A DNA stretch of 49,832 nucleotides from Pseudomonadota bacterium (GTDB lineage Bacteria; Pseudomonadota; Alphaproteobacteria; Kiloniellales; JACOMY01), in contig JAKOWB010000035.1 of assembly GCA_029781795.1 (NCBI GenBank), positions 1 to 49,832 of the forward strand, read 5' to 3'. The notes beneath the pieces are model-generated. The model was not told where the DNA came from. It did no database searches and was given only the letters and a program-made list of their open reading frames with translations. Every line of letters starts with the position of its first letter. The stretch's first letter is position 1. Shown here one piece after another: positions 9,089 through 18,081 of this stretch. Both the position numbers and the translations under genes were made by a program.

Positions 9089-10300
9089 ATGAACGGACCA
9101 GCGCTCCGACAGGCAGCATGGAGTCGGGGGATCGTGTCACGAGGCAGAGGCAGACCGGCGTGGGTTGCCCTGCTGGCGCTGCTGGCGCTGGCAGGCCTGT
9201 CGGGCTGCGGCCACTCCAAGGGACCGGAGCGCTACAGCGCCACCGCGGGGACCGGCGGCGCCTCCAGCGGCCAGCAGGTGGCACAGGCCACGGCGGGACC
9301 CGGCAGCTACGTGGTGGCGAGCGGCGATACGCTCTATGGCATCGCGCGCCGCAGCGGCGTGCCCCTGCGCGCCATCATCGAAGCCAACGGCCTGCAGCCG
9401 CCCTATGCCCTGAAGCCGGGGCAGGTGCTGGCGATCCCGCAGGTCGAGACCTACACGGTGCAGGCCGGCGACACGGTCTATGGCATCTCGCGCCGTTTCG
9501 GCGTCGAGGCCAGCGAACTGGCGCGGCAGAACGGCATCGATCCGCCCTATACCATTTCGCCTGGACAGGTGCTGGTGCTGCCACATGGCGCCGGCGGCGC
9601 GCAGGTCGCCAGCGCACCAGCGACGCCCCAGCCCGCGCCCCAGCCCGCGCCGCAGCCCGCGCCGCAGCCGGCACCCTCGGGTGGCAGCTCGGGCGGTGGC
9701 ATCACCACCACGGCGCTGCCGCCCCAGGGCACGCAGCCGGGCGGGCAGGCCCAGCCGCCGGCGACCACCCAGCCTCCGGTGGCCGGACAGCCCGGCGCAC
9801 CGCAGCCGATCACGCCGCCCGAGGCGCAGCCAACCCCGCAGCCCACACCTCAACCCAGTGGCGCGCCTTCCGGGCCGGCCGTGCTGCCCGAACCGCCGGC
9901 ACGGGCCGGCAGCAAGTTCATCTGGCCGGTGGACGGCACCGTCATCTCCGGGTTCGGACCCAAGGCCGGCGGCCTGCACAACGACGGCATCAACATCGCC
10001 GCGCCCAAGGGCAGCCCGGTGAAGGCGGCCGAGAACGGGGTCGTGGCCTATGCCGGCAACGAGCTGAAGGGCTTCGGCAACCTGGTGCTGATCAAGCACC
10101 AGGGTGACTACGTCACCGCCTACGCGCACAACGACCAGATCCTGGTGAAGCGCGGCGACATCGTGCGCCGCGGCCAGACCATCGCGCGGGTCGGCTCCAC
10201 CGGCAGCGTGGACACGCCGCAGCTCCACTTCGAGATCCGCAAGGGATCGAAGGCAGTCGAGCCGACGGCTGAGATGACCACGCAGACCGCCGGCAAGTAG
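9089..10300 (+). CDS. NlpD-like lipoprotein: two LysM domains plus degenerate M23/LytM domain
   Basis: Predicted outer-membrane-anchored murein hydrolase activator. The signal peptide ends in a lipobox LSGC (Cys40 from the ATG). LysM domains lie at about 74-117 and 122-165, a Pro/Gln-rich linker at ~175-280, and an M23 domain at ~283-395. The M23 site is degenerate: the usual H-x(3)-D is HNDGIN, and the final H-x-H is QLH, so two zinc ligands are missing, as in NlpD and EnvC, which activate amidases and do not cut murein. Position after surE-pcm supports NlpD. A GTG at 9134 preceded by GGGGG is an alternative start that gives a shorter lipoprotein signal. Confidence 0.88.
   Translation: MNGPALRQAAWSRGIVSRGRGRPAWVALLALLALAGLSGCGHSKGPERYSATAGTGGASSGQQVAQATAGPGSYVVASGDTLYGIARRSGVPLRAIIEANGLQPPYALKPGQVLAIPQVETYTVQAGDTVYGISRRFGVEASELARQNGIDPPYTISPGQVLVLPHGAGGAQVASAPATPQPAPQPAPQPAPQPAPSGGSSGGGITTTALPPQGTQPGGQAQPPATTQPPVAGQPGAPQPITPPEAQPTPQPTPQPSGAPSGPAVLPEPPARAGSKFIWPVDGTVISGFGPKAGGLHNDGINIAAPKGSPVKAAENGVVAYAGNELKGFGNLVLIKHQGDYVTAYAHNDQILVKRGDIVRRGQTIARVGSTGSVDTPQLHFEIRKGSKAVEPTAEMTTQTAGK
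9626..9673 (+). repeat. 12-bp tandem repeat in the NlpD-like gene
   Basis: Four tandem copies of about CCCCAGCCCGCG encode repeated Pro-Gln-Pro-Ala in the linker between the LysM and M23 domains. Copies one and two are identical. The linker probably spans the periplasm, so copy number would change its length in steps of four residues. Confidence 0.8.
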
Positions 10301-10308
10301 CGCCGGCG

Positions 10309-11178
10309 TCAGGCCAGCGGCTTGCCCAGGCGGCCGGCCAGGTCCTGCACGAACTGCCAGGCGACGCGGCCCGAGCGGCTGCCGCGGGTCACCGACCACT
10401 CGCGCGCCTGGGCGCGGAGCTGGTGCTCGGCGATCTCCAGCCCGAAGTGCCGGCAATAGCCCTCGATCATGGCGAAGAAGGTTTCCTGGTCGCAGTTGTG
10501 GAAGCCGAGCCAGAGGCCGAAGCGGTCGCTGAGGCTGACCTTCTCCTCCACTGCCTCGCTGGCGTGGATGGCGGTCGAGCGTTCGTTCTCGATCATGTCG
10601 CGCGACAGCAGGTGCCGGCGGTTCGAGGTGGCGTAGAAGATGACGTTCTCGGGCCGGCCCTCGATGCCGCCCTCCAGCACCGCCTTCAGCGACTTGTAGC
10701 TGGAGTCCTCGCTCTCGAAGGAGAGGTCGTCGCAGAACAGGATGCAGGGGCGCCCGCCGCTGCGCAGCAGGCCCAGCAGGTGGGGCAGGGAGACGATGTC
10801 CTCGCGGTGCAGTTCGACCAGGGCGAGGCGGGGCTGCCCGGCCGCCAGCTCGCGGTTGACCGTGGCGTGGACCGCCTTGACCAGCGAGGACTTGCCCATG
10901 CCGCGTGCCCCCCACAGCAGGGCATTGTTCGCCGGCAGGCCCCGCGCGAAGCGGCGGGTGTTCTCCAGCAGCAGGTCGACCTGGCGCTCGAGGCCCTTCA
11001 GCAGCATCAGTTCGACACGGTTGACCCTGGGCACAGGCTGCAGGCACAGGCTCTCGGCATGCCAGACGAAGGCGTCGGCCTCGGCCAGGGTGGTGGCGGG
11101 CGGCGGCGCCGGCGCCAGGCGTTCCAGCGCGGTGGCGATGCGTTCCAGCAACGGCTGCAGCTCGGCGGGGTCGGCCAT
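10309..11178 (-). CDS. DUF815-family AAA+ ATPase
   Basis: A 289-residue ATPase of the DUF815 family, whose cellular role is not established. Walker A GARGMGKSSL is near residue 92, Walker B CILFCDDLSFE near 146, and an arginine-finger-like stretch FYATSNRRHLL follows. The short N-terminal helical part has no membrane span. It is on the opposite strand to its neighbours, divergent from yajC and convergent with the NlpD-like gene, and is a frequent neighbour of yajC-secDF in alphaproteobacteria. Confidence 0.85.
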   Translation of the reverse strand: MADPAELQPLLERIATALERLAPAPPPATTLAEADAFVWHAESLCLQPVPRVNRVELMLLKGLERQVDLLLENTRRFARGLPANNALLWGARGMGKSSLVKAVHATVNRELAAGQPRLALVELHREDIVSLPHLLGLLRSGGRPCILFCDDLSFESEDSSYKSLKAVLEGGIEGRPENVIFYATSNRRHLLSRDMIENERSTAIHASEAVEEKVSLSDRFGLWLGFHNCDQETFFAMIEGYCRHFGLEIAEHQLRAQAREWSVTRGSRSGRVAWQFVQDLAGRLGKPLA

Positions 11179-11293
11179 GGAAGCCTCGGGCTATCAAGGG
11201 ACAGGGCGGGGCGAGCTTTAGGAGCCCTGGCCTACTGCGTCAACCAAGCGCAGGCAGGGGCGCGACCGCGTGGCTTGCAGGGCCCGCCCGTCG

Positions 11294-11321
11294 TTGCAAT
11301 TTGCCGCTTGGCCGCTATAGT
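11294..11321 (+). promoter_or_regulatory. Putative sigma-70 promoter for yajC-secD-secF
   Basis: TTGCAA, 16 bases, then TATAGT (5 of 6 consensus bases), 35 bases before the yajC ATG. It lies in the 178-base divergent gap between the DUF815 gene and yajC. Confidence 0.55.
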
Positions 11322-11356
11322 CCCGCGGTTCTGAATCCAGCCCGGAGAAGCCCAAT

Positions 11357-11734
11357 ATGTTGATTTCGGCAGCCTACGCGCAGGAGACCGCGGCCCCCGC
11401 GGCCGGTGCCGGCGGACCCGACCTGATCACCTCGCTTCTGCCGCTGGTGCTGATCTTCGTCGTGTTCTACTTCCTGATGATCCGCCCGCAGCAGAAGAAG
11501 ATGAAGGAACACCGCGGCATGGTGGCCAACCTGCGGCGCGGCGACCGGGTCGTGACCGGCGGCGGCTTCGTCGGTGTGGTCTCGCGGGTGATCAACGACG
11601 GCGAGATCCAGGTCGAGATCGCCGAAGGCGTGCGTGTGCGCGTGCTGCGCCACACCATCACCCAGGTGCTGGGCAAGGGCGAGCCGGTGAAGGGCGAGGC
11701 CAAGGCCGAGAGCGCCAGCGACGCCAAGAGCTGA
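11357..11734 (+). CDS. yajC: Preprotein translocase subunit YajC
   Basis: Small inner-membrane accessory subunit of the SecDF-YajC complex. One membrane span (LITSLLPLVLIFVVFYFLMI) is followed by the conserved RPQQKKMKEHRGMVANLRRGD block and a small beta domain. 125 residues. A Shine-Dalgarno-like GGAGAAG lies 7 bases before the ATG. First gene of a yajC-secD-secF operon. Confidence 0.96.
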   Translation: MLISAAYAQETAAPAAGAGGPDLITSLLPLVLIFVVFYFLMIRPQQKKMKEHRGMVANLRRGDRVVTGGGFVGVVSRVINDGEIQVEIAEGVRVRVLRHTITQVLGKGEPVKGEAKAESASDAKS

Positions 11735-11761
11735 TCCAGAGCAGGGCCCGGGCTTACCGCA

Positions 11762-13318
11762 ATGGTTCAGCTTCCGCGCTGGCAGCGCATCCTGATCCTG
11801 GCGATCCTGATCATCGGCGGCCTCTACGCGCTGCCGAACTTCCTGCCCAAGTCGACGCTGCAGGACCTGCCGGACTGGGTGCCGGCGGAGCAGGTGAACC
11901 TGGGCCTCGACCTGCGCGGCGGCTCCTACATGCTGCTCGAGGTCGACCTGCAGAGCCTCGACGAGGACCAGCTCAAGGACCTGGCGGCGAAGGTCAATTT
12001 TGCGCTGCGCGAGGCGAAGCTCGGCTTCTCGAACCTCGGCGTGCGTGACGGCCTCGTCGCTTTCACCCTGCGCGACACCGGCAAGGTGGCGGATGCCACC
12101 AGCGTGCTGAAGGAGGCCCTGGGCAACGATGTCACCATCACCGACCTGGGCGGTGGCGGCTTCACCCTGGGCTATGGCGAGAAGTTCCTGGCCGACTATC
12201 ACGACCGCGTGGTGAACCGCGCGGTCGAGGTGCTGCACCTGCGCATCGACCCGTCGGGCACCAAGGAGCCGACGATCCAGCGCCAGGGCGAGGTCCGCAT
12301 CCTGGTGCAGCTGCCGGGCGAGGCGATCGACCCCCAGGTCATCAAGCAGACCGCCAAGATGACCTTCCGCATGGTGCTGGAGAAGGTGCGGCCCGGGGTC
12401 GATCCGATCCCGGCCGGCGCCTCGATCCTGGAGACCAAGCCGGACGAGAAGGGCCAGTCGCAGAAGCTGGCGGTCGAGGACCGCGTGATGGTGTCCGGCG
12501 AGGACCTGACCGACGCGCAGCTGGCCTTCGACCAGGGTGCGCCGGTGGTCTCCTTCCGCTTCAACGCCAGCGGCGGCAAGGCCTTCTGCGACGCGACGCG
12601 CGAGAACGTCGGCCGCTTCTTCGCCATCGTGCTGGACAAGACCGTCATCTCCTACCCGCGCATCAAGGACGCCATTTGCGGCGGCGCCGGCATCATCACC
12701 GGCAGCTTCACGCAGCAGGAGGCCTCGAACCTGGCGCTGCTGCTGCGCTCGGGCGCGCTGCCCGCGCCGCTGACCATCATCGAGGAGCGCACGGTCGGCC
12801 CCGGCCTCGGCGCCGACTCGGTCGAAGCCGGCGAGGCCGCCGCCATCGCCGGCGTCGTGCTGGTCGTGGTCTTCATGGGCGCGATGTATGGCCTGTTCGG
12901 CGTCTTCGCCAACGTGGCCCTGCTCGCCAACCTCGGCCTGCTGCTGGGCGCGCTGACCGCGATGCAGGCGACCCTGACGCTGCCGGGCATCGCCGGCATA
13001 GCGCTGACGATGGGCATGGCGGTGGACGCCAACGTGCTGATCTTCGAGCGCATGCGCGAGGAGGCACGGAACGGCCGCAACCCGACGCTCGCCATCGATT
13101 CCGGCTATCGCCGGGCCATGACGACGATCCTGGACTCCAACCTCACCACGCTGATCGCCGCGCTGCTGCTCTATCAGTTCGGTACCGGCCCGGTGAAGGG
13201 CTTCGCCGTCACCCTGTCGATCGGCATCATCACCTCGATGTTCACCGCCATCATGCTGACCCGCTGGATGGTGGTGGCCTGGCTGCGTCGCAAGAAGCGC
13301 GCGGCGCTGCCGATCTGA
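11762..13318 (+). CDS. secD: Protein translocase subunit SecD
   Basis: RND-family membrane protein that uses the proton gradient to pull secreted proteins through SecYEG. The N-terminal span is followed by NLGLDLRGGSYMLLEVD, the large periplasmic P1 region, and five further spans in the C-terminal third (MGMAVDANVLIFERMREE is the conserved TM4 proton-relay motif). Length 518 is typical for alphaproteobacteria. It lies 27 bases after yajC and 10 bases before secF. Confidence 0.97.
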   Translation: MVQLPRWQRILILAILIIGGLYALPNFLPKSTLQDLPDWVPAEQVNLGLDLRGGSYMLLEVDLQSLDEDQLKDLAAKVNFALREAKLGFSNLGVRDGLVAFTLRDTGKVADATSVLKEALGNDVTITDLGGGGFTLGYGEKFLADYHDRVVNRAVEVLHLRIDPSGTKEPTIQRQGEVRILVQLPGEAIDPQVIKQTAKMTFRMVLEKVRPGVDPIPAGASILETKPDEKGQSQKLAVEDRVMVSGEDLTDAQLAFDQGAPVVSFRFNASGGKAFCDATRENVGRFFAIVLDKTVISYPRIKDAICGGAGIITGSFTQQEASNLALLLRSGALPAPLTIIEERTVGPGLGADSVEAGEAAAIAGVVLVVVFMGAMYGLFGVFANVALLANLGLLLGALTAMQATLTLPGIAGIALTMGMAVDANVLIFERMREEARNGRNPTLAIDSGYRRAMTTILDSNLTTLIAALLLYQFGTGPVKGFAVTLSIGIITSMFTAIMLTRWMVVAWLRRKKRAALPI

Positions 13319-13328
13319 GGAGCGCCTC

Positions 13329-14288
13329 ATGGCACTGATCCGCTACTTCCCGATCGCGCCCAACATCGACTTCATGGGCAAGCGCCGGCTGTTCTTCGTG
13401 ATCTCGCTGGTGCTGATCTTCGGCTCGGTCGGCCTGTACTTCACCAAGGGCCTGAACTACGGCGTCGATTTCGCCGGCGGCATCATCATGGAGGTGCAGA
13501 CCGAGGGGCCGGCCGAGCTCGACAAGATGCGCGGCGACCTGAACGGCCTCGGCCTCGGTGAGGTCGGGCTGCAGGGCTTCGGCGCGCCCGACGTGGTGCT
13601 GATCAACCTGCCGCGGCAGGAAGGCGACGAGGCGGCGCAGCAGGCGGCGATCGAGAAGGTGCAGCAGACGCTGGGCGCCCAGGTCAAGGAGTACCGCCGC
13701 ATCGAGGCGGTAGGGCCGAAGGTCGGCGGCGAACTGCGCAGCGCGGCCACCATCGCCACCATCCTGGCCATGGCCGGCATCTGCATCTATGTCTGGGTTC
13801 GCTATGAAGTCAGCTTCGCCATTGCCGCGCTGGTCGCCCTGCTGCACGACGTGTTCGCCGTGGTGGGATTCTTCGCGCTGACGGGAATCGAGTTCAACCT
13901 GACCAGCCTGGCCGCGGTGCTGACCGTTGCCGGCTACTCGATCAACGACACGGTGGTGATCTACGACCGTGTGCGCGAGGAGTTGCGGAAGTACAAGAAG
14001 GCGCCGATCAACGAGGTGCTGAACCGCGCCATCAACTCCACGCTGTCGCGCACCACGCTGACCAGCTTCACCACGCTGCTGTCGCTGCTGGCGCTCTATC
14101 TCTTCGGCGGCGCGGTGCTGGAAGGCTTCTCGGCCGGCATCATCATCGGCATCATCGTCGGCACCTACTCCTCGTGGGGCGTCGCCGTGCCGCTGCTGTC
14201 GCTGACCCGCCTGCGCCCGCACGCCTCCGAAGGCGGCAAGGCAGAGGACGCCAAGCCGGGGAGCGCGAAGCCGGGCGCCGCCGGCTAG
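13329..14288 (+). CDS. secF: Protein translocase subunit SecF
   Basis: Partner of SecD, six spans. The family blocks LNYGVDFAGGIIMEVQ, VGPKVGGELRSAATIATILA and AGYSINDTVVIYDRVREELRK are all present; 319 residues. GAGGAG lies 6 bases before the ATG. Ends with a short Lys/Pro-rich tail. Confidence 0.97.
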   Translation: MALIRYFPIAPNIDFMGKRRLFFVISLVLIFGSVGLYFTKGLNYGVDFAGGIIMEVQTEGPAELDKMRGDLNGLGLGEVGLQGFGAPDVVLINLPRQEGDEAAQQAAIEKVQQTLGAQVKEYRRIEAVGPKVGGELRSAATIATILAMAGICIYVWVRYEVSFAIAALVALLHDVFAVVGFFALTGIEFNLTSLAAVLTVAGYSINDTVVIYDRVREELRKYKKAPINEVLNRAINSTLSRTTLTSFTTLLSLLALYLFGGAVLEGFSAGIIIGIIVGTYSSWGVAVPLLSLTRLRPHASEGGKAEDAKPGSAKPGAAG

Positions 14289-14292
14289 GGGT

Positions 14293-14673
14293 GTGGTCGA
14301 CATCACCCCGCTGCTGCCGGGCGGCCGGCAGATCGTCGAAAGCTATGGCGAGGGACGCTTCCGCGTCAGCGGCGCGCAGCACCAGGGCTCGATCCTTGTG
14401 CTGCCGGAGCGCACGCTGGCCTGGCCGGTGACGGCTTTCGCCGGCATCACCCTGGACAGCCTCGAGCCGCTGCTGGCGGCCGAGCCGCGGCCCGAACTGC
14501 TGCTGATCGGCTGCGGTCCGCGACTGGCGCTGCTGCCGGCGGCGCTGCGCAGCGGCCTCAGGGCGCGCGGCCTCGGCGCCGAGGCAATGGACACCGGCGC
14601 CGCCTGCCGCACCTACAACGTGCTGCTGGCCGAGGGCCGCGCCGTCGCCGCCGCGCTGATCGCGGTGGACTGA
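14293..14673 (+). CDS. Mth938-like (DUF498) domain protein
   Basis: A 126-residue single-domain protein of the Mth938/NDUFAF3 family. The core strand-loop PELLLIGCGPRLALLPAALRSGLRARGLGAEAMDTGAACRTYNVLLAEGR is cut here to its key parts: LLIGCG, GLGAEAMDTGAACRTYN and a C-terminal Ala-rich helix. In mitochondria the homologue NDUFAF3 helps assemble respiratory complex I; a bacterial role is not proven. Start is GTG 14293, four bases after secF, so it is likely co-transcribed with secDF, a common alphaproteobacterial arrangement. Confidence 0.85.
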   Translation: MVDITPLLPGGRQIVESYGEGRFRVSGAQHQGSILVLPERTLAWPVTAFAGITLDSLEPLLAAEPRPELLLIGCGPRLALLPAALRSGLRARGLGAEAMDTGAACRTYNVLLAEGRAVAAALIAVD

Positions 14674-14690
14674 CGGCGCGACGGCGCGCG

Positions 14691-17600
14691 CTACTTCAAT
14701 CCGTCGAGCAGCACCTTCACGCCGGCCTCGATCTGCGGGTCCAGGCCCTCGGAACGCGCCTCCGGCGGCATGGCGACATAGACATCGGGCTCGAGCTGGG
14801 TGTTCTCCAGCCACTCGCCCTTCAGGTCGTAGATGCCGCCCTGCGGGATGCCCCAATAGACCTCGCCGTCCTGCTGGTCCTCCCACCAGACCCAGGTGCC
14901 GGTGCCGGGTACCGGCTCGCCGACCAGCGGTCCGATCCCCAGCTCCTTGTACGAGAAGGGGAAGATGTGCCCGTCGGAGTAGGCGGCCGGGTTGGTCAGC
15001 ACGGCGCTGGGCTTGGTCCAGCGGTTATAGGGATCGGGCGAGGCATAGCCGCGGTCGCCCGGCATGGAGATGAGGTAGGTCTTGCCGCTGAGCAGTGTCA
15101 GCAGCTGGTTGGTCAGGTTGCCGCCGGTGTTGAAGCGCACGTCCACCAGCAGCGCGTCGGTGAAGGCATAGCGCCCGAAGATGTTGGCGTAGGCGACGCG
15201 GTAGGAGTCCTCATCCATCGCGCGGATGTGGACATAGCCGATGCGACCGCCCGAGGCCTTCTCGACCATGGCGCGGCGCTCGTCGATCCAGGCCCAGTAG
15301 GCGAGGTCCCACTGCGACCAGGCGTCGGTCGGCGTCACCACCTGGTCCCAGGTCTCGCCGCTCGCAGGGTCCTCCAGCGTCAGGCGCGTGGTGCGCCCTG
15401 TCGTGCGGTTGAGGAAGGGCCAGATGTCCTGGTCCTCGGCGATAGCCTCGCCGTTCACCGCCGTGATGATGACGCCCGGCTTGATGCGCGAGTCAGCCGT
15501 GTCGGCGGGGCCATTGCCGAGCACGCGCGAAACCTTCACGCCGGGCCCCTCGTAGCTGGTGTCGTAGAACAGGCCGAGCTCGCCGGTGCTGTCGCCGTCG
15601 TCGCGGTAGCTCGACCAGCCGGAGCCCATGTGCGAGGCGTTCAGCTCGCCGGCGAACTCCGACAGGAACTCGGCGAAATCCCGGCCGTTGTTGATGTTCG
15701 GCAGGTAGCGGCCGTAGGCGTCGTGCAGGCCGTCCCAGTCGTAGCCGTTCATGTCCCTGCGGAAGAACTTCTTCGCCGTCTGGCGCCAGACGTGGTCGAA
15801 GATGTACTGGCGCTCGGCGCCGGCATCCAGCCGCATCTGGGCGCTGTAGTAGACGTAGTCGACCGTGCCGTCCCAGATCGAGATCTTGTAGAAGCCGTAG
15901 TCGTTGCTCAGCCAGAGGTAGTTCTCGTCGGCGTCGACGGCGCCGTTGATGTAGCTGACCGGCAGATCCGAGAAGAGCTGCGTCAGGTCGTTGTCGCGGT
16001 GGTGCAGGTTGTAGCCGGTGGCGGTATAGGAGCCGTCGCCGGCCTGGGTATAGCTGACGAAGATCAGGTTCTCGCCGTCGGCGGTGAGGTGATAGAAGCC
16101 GATCGAGCTGGAGAAGGGCGTCAGGCGGAAGACCCGGCGCTCGGCGCCGTCGAAGTCGAGCTCCGTCTCGGCGGCCTCGTCATCGCTCGCGGCCTCGTCG
16201 CTGTTCTCACTCTCGTCGGTCGTCGCCTCGCTGTCGGTGGTCTGCTGCTCCTGCTCCGTCAGGCGGTCGAAGTCCTTCTGGCTCATCTTCAGCCGGTCGG
16301 CGGCGCGCTGCGTCAGCGCGGTGATCAGCACGTCCGACTGCTCGCTGTTCTGGTCGGTCCGGCGCAGGCCCAGCAGGTCGGACATCCAGACGATCATTTC
16401 GCCGTCGGCCGACCATTCCGCCGACCAGTCGTAGAATCCGTTCCGCACCAGTTCGCGCGGCGGCAGGTTGCCGGTCGTGTCGATGATGCCGACGTCGGCG
16501 TTCGACCATTCGCGGGCGAAGCTGGCGGCCAGCCAGCGGCCGTCGGGCGACCAGGAGTACCAGATGTCGCCGTCGGCATAGGAGTAGTTGAACTCCCGGC
16601 TCAGTACCTCCTTCGACTCGCCGCTGGCGAGATCGAGCACGCGGATGGCGTCGCGATCCTCGAGGTAGGCGACGCGCTCGCCGGCCGGATCGTAGAGCGG
16701 CTGGAACTCGTCGGCCGGCGTGTCGAGCACCAGGCTCTCCTCGATCTCGGTCGCATCGAAGAAGTCCGGTTCGCTGTCCAGCGCGATGGAAGACTGGTAG
16801 ATGCCCCAGGAGCCGTCGCGCTCGGCCGCGTAGATCAGGGTGCGGCCATCCGGGCTGAAGGAGACGCTGCGCTCCTGGCTCGGTGTGTTGGTGATACGGC
16901 GCGTGATCTGGCCATCGGCCGACATCACGAAGACCTCGCCGCGCACCACGAAGGCGACCTCGTGCCCGGTCGGCGACAGCGCGAACTCGGTCGCCCCGTA
17001 GTCGAAGGAAACGAAGCGCGGGCCGTTGTCCAGGCCATCGGTCGGCAGCGTGACCTCGACCTGCTCCGGCTCGCTCGCGCCCGCCGGCAGGCGCCAGAGC
17101 CCGCCATCGTAGGAATAGACGATGTCGCCGCCGCCGCTGATCGTCACGGCGCGCACCGGCAGCAGGCTGTGGTGGGTGAGCTGGACCGGCTCGGCCGCCG
17201 GGTCGAGCGACTGCTTCCAGACATTCAGCGAGCCGGAGCGCTCGCTGAGATAGACCACCGCCTGGCCGTCGGGTGCGAAGGCCGGGTCGCGGTCCTCGCC
17301 GCCGAAACTGCTGAGCCTGGTGTGATGTCCGCTGGCCTTGTCAAAGAGCCAGATGTCGTGCGCCTGGGCCGAGACGTCGTGCTTGCGCCAGACCTGTTCG
17401 ATCGAGGGCTGGTCCTCGTAGACGATGAGCTTGGCGTCGGGAGACTCCTGCGCCTCGTGCGCCAGGATCGGCAGGATCATGCGCTCGCGCCCGCCGGCCA
17501 GCGGCACGCTGTAGAGCTGCTTGTTGAGGCGGGGGCTGGGCAGGGTATAGGTCGCCACCGCGTCGCCGAGGCGCCGCGCCTCGAAGATGACCTTGCCGCC

Positions 17601-17975
17601 GTCGGCGGTGAAGCCGGTCGGCAACTCGTCGCCGGAATGGAAGGTCAGGCGCACCGCGGTGCCGCCTGCCGCCGGCATGGCGAAGACGTCGAGGTTGCCG
17701 AAGCGGTCGGCGGCGAAGGCGATGGTCTTGCCGTCCGGCGACCAGACCGGCCGCGTGGCGAAGACGTCGCTGGTGGTGAGTGCATGCGCGGCGCCTCCCG
17801 TGGCCGGCACGAGGTAGAGGCGTCCGCCGTAGGAGAAGGCGATCTGGCTGCCGTCCGGCGAAACCGCCGGATAGCGCATCCAGAGCGGGGGCGCGGCCGT
17901 GTCTTCAGCAACGGCCGGCAAGCTGCCGGCAGTGATCAGGGTCGAGACGATCAGCCCCAGGGCCCAGGCGCGCAT
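14691..17975 (-). CDS. Tricorn-protease-like S41 peptidase, secreted
   Basis: About 1094 residues. A signal peptide (MRAWALGLIVSTLITAG, cleaved near PAVAED) directs it to the periplasm. WD40/PD40-like beta-propeller repeats (WSPDG, SFSPDGRTLIYAAERDGSW) fill residues ~30-760, interrupted near 575-611 by an acidic insert; a PDZ domain follows at ~800-870, then the S41 core. The charge-relay Ser-His pair is seen in ELNASHMGSG (about 780-781). Where the nucleophile Ser is expected, after DVRFNTGG, the sequence is NLTNQ, so Thr (about 955) stands there. I chose the second in-frame ATG because GGGGGAG lies 7 bases before it; the first, 18 bases upstream, has none. Likely degrades peptides. It is convergent with the Mth938 gene. 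Confidence 0.88.
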   Translation of the reverse strand: MRAWALGLIVSTLITAGSLPAVAEDTAAPPLWMRYPAVSPDGSQIAFSYGGRLYLVPATGGAAHALTTSDVFATRPVWSPDGKTIAFAADRFGNLDVFAMPAAGGTAVRLTFHSGDELPTGFTADGGKVIFEARRLGDAVATYTLPSPRLNKQLYSVPLAGGRERMILPILAHEAQESPDAKLIVYEDQPSIEQVWRKHDVSAQAHDIWLFDKASGHHTRLSSFGGEDRDPAFAPDGQAVVYLSERSGSLNVWKQSLDPAAEPVQLTHHSLLPVRAVTISGGGDIVYSYDGGLWRLPAGASEPEQVEVTLPTDGLDNGPRFVSFDYGATEFALSPTGHEVAFVVRGEVFVMSADGQITRRITNTPSQERSVSFSPDGRTLIYAAERDGSWGIYQSSIALDSEPDFFDATEIEESLVLDTPADEFQPLYDPAGERVAYLEDRDAIRVLDLASGESKEVLSREFNYSYADGDIWYSWSPDGRWLAASFAREWSNADVGIIDTTGNLPPRELVRNGFYDWSAEWSADGEMIVWMSDLLGLRRTDQNSEQSDVLITALTQRAADRLKMSQKDFDRLTEQEQQTTDSEATTDESENSDEAASDDEAAETELDFDGAERRVFRLTPFSSSIGFYHLTADGENLIFVSYTQAGDGSYTATGYNLHHRDNDLTQLFSDLPVSYINGAVDADENYLWLSNDYGFYKISIWDGTVDYVYYSAQMRLDAGAERQYIFDHVWRQTAKKFFRRDMNGYDWDGLHDAYGRYLPNINNGRDFAEFLSEFAGELNASHMGSGWSSYRDDGDSTGELGLFYDTSYEGPGVKVSRVLGNGPADTADSRIKPGVIITAVNGEAIAEDQDIWPFLNRTTGRTTRLTLEDPASGETWDQVVTPTDAWSQWDLAYWAWIDERRAMVEKASGGRIGYVHIRAMDEDSYRVAYANIFGRYAFTDALLVDVRFNTGGNLTNQLLTLLSGKTYLISMPGDRGYASPDPYNRWTKPSAVLTNPAAYSDGHIFPFSYKELGIGPLVGEPVPGTGTWVWWEDQQDGEVYWGIPQGGIYDLKGEWLENTQLEPDVYVAMPPEARSEGLDPQIEAGVKVLLDGLK

Positions 17976-17982
17976 AGCAAAA

Positions 17983-18012
17983 CTCCCCCGCATGCCGGTG
18001 CATGCGGGGGAG
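17983..18012 (-). promoter_or_regulatory. 12-bp hairpin enclosing the Shine-Dalgarno of the tricorn gene
   Basis: On the minus strand CTCCCCCGCATG, a 6-base loop and CATGCGGGGGAG form a perfect 12-bp stem, followed by TTTT. The second arm contains the GGGGGAG ribosome binding site placed 7 bases before the chosen ATG, so folding would hide it. It could also act as a weak attenuator because of the four T bases. Confidence 0.65.
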
Positions 18013-18081
18013 ATTAGCGCAGCGATCCGCGTCAGGCGACGGGCTTGCGGTCCCTGCCTGTGATTTGGGTCACGCCACCCG

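Noticed and set aside
14967..18017. A 1016-residue open frame on the plus strand opposite the tricorn gene
   Set aside because: It is an antisense shadow caused by high GC; its sequence has no family motif, while the minus strand has propeller, PDZ and S41 motifs.
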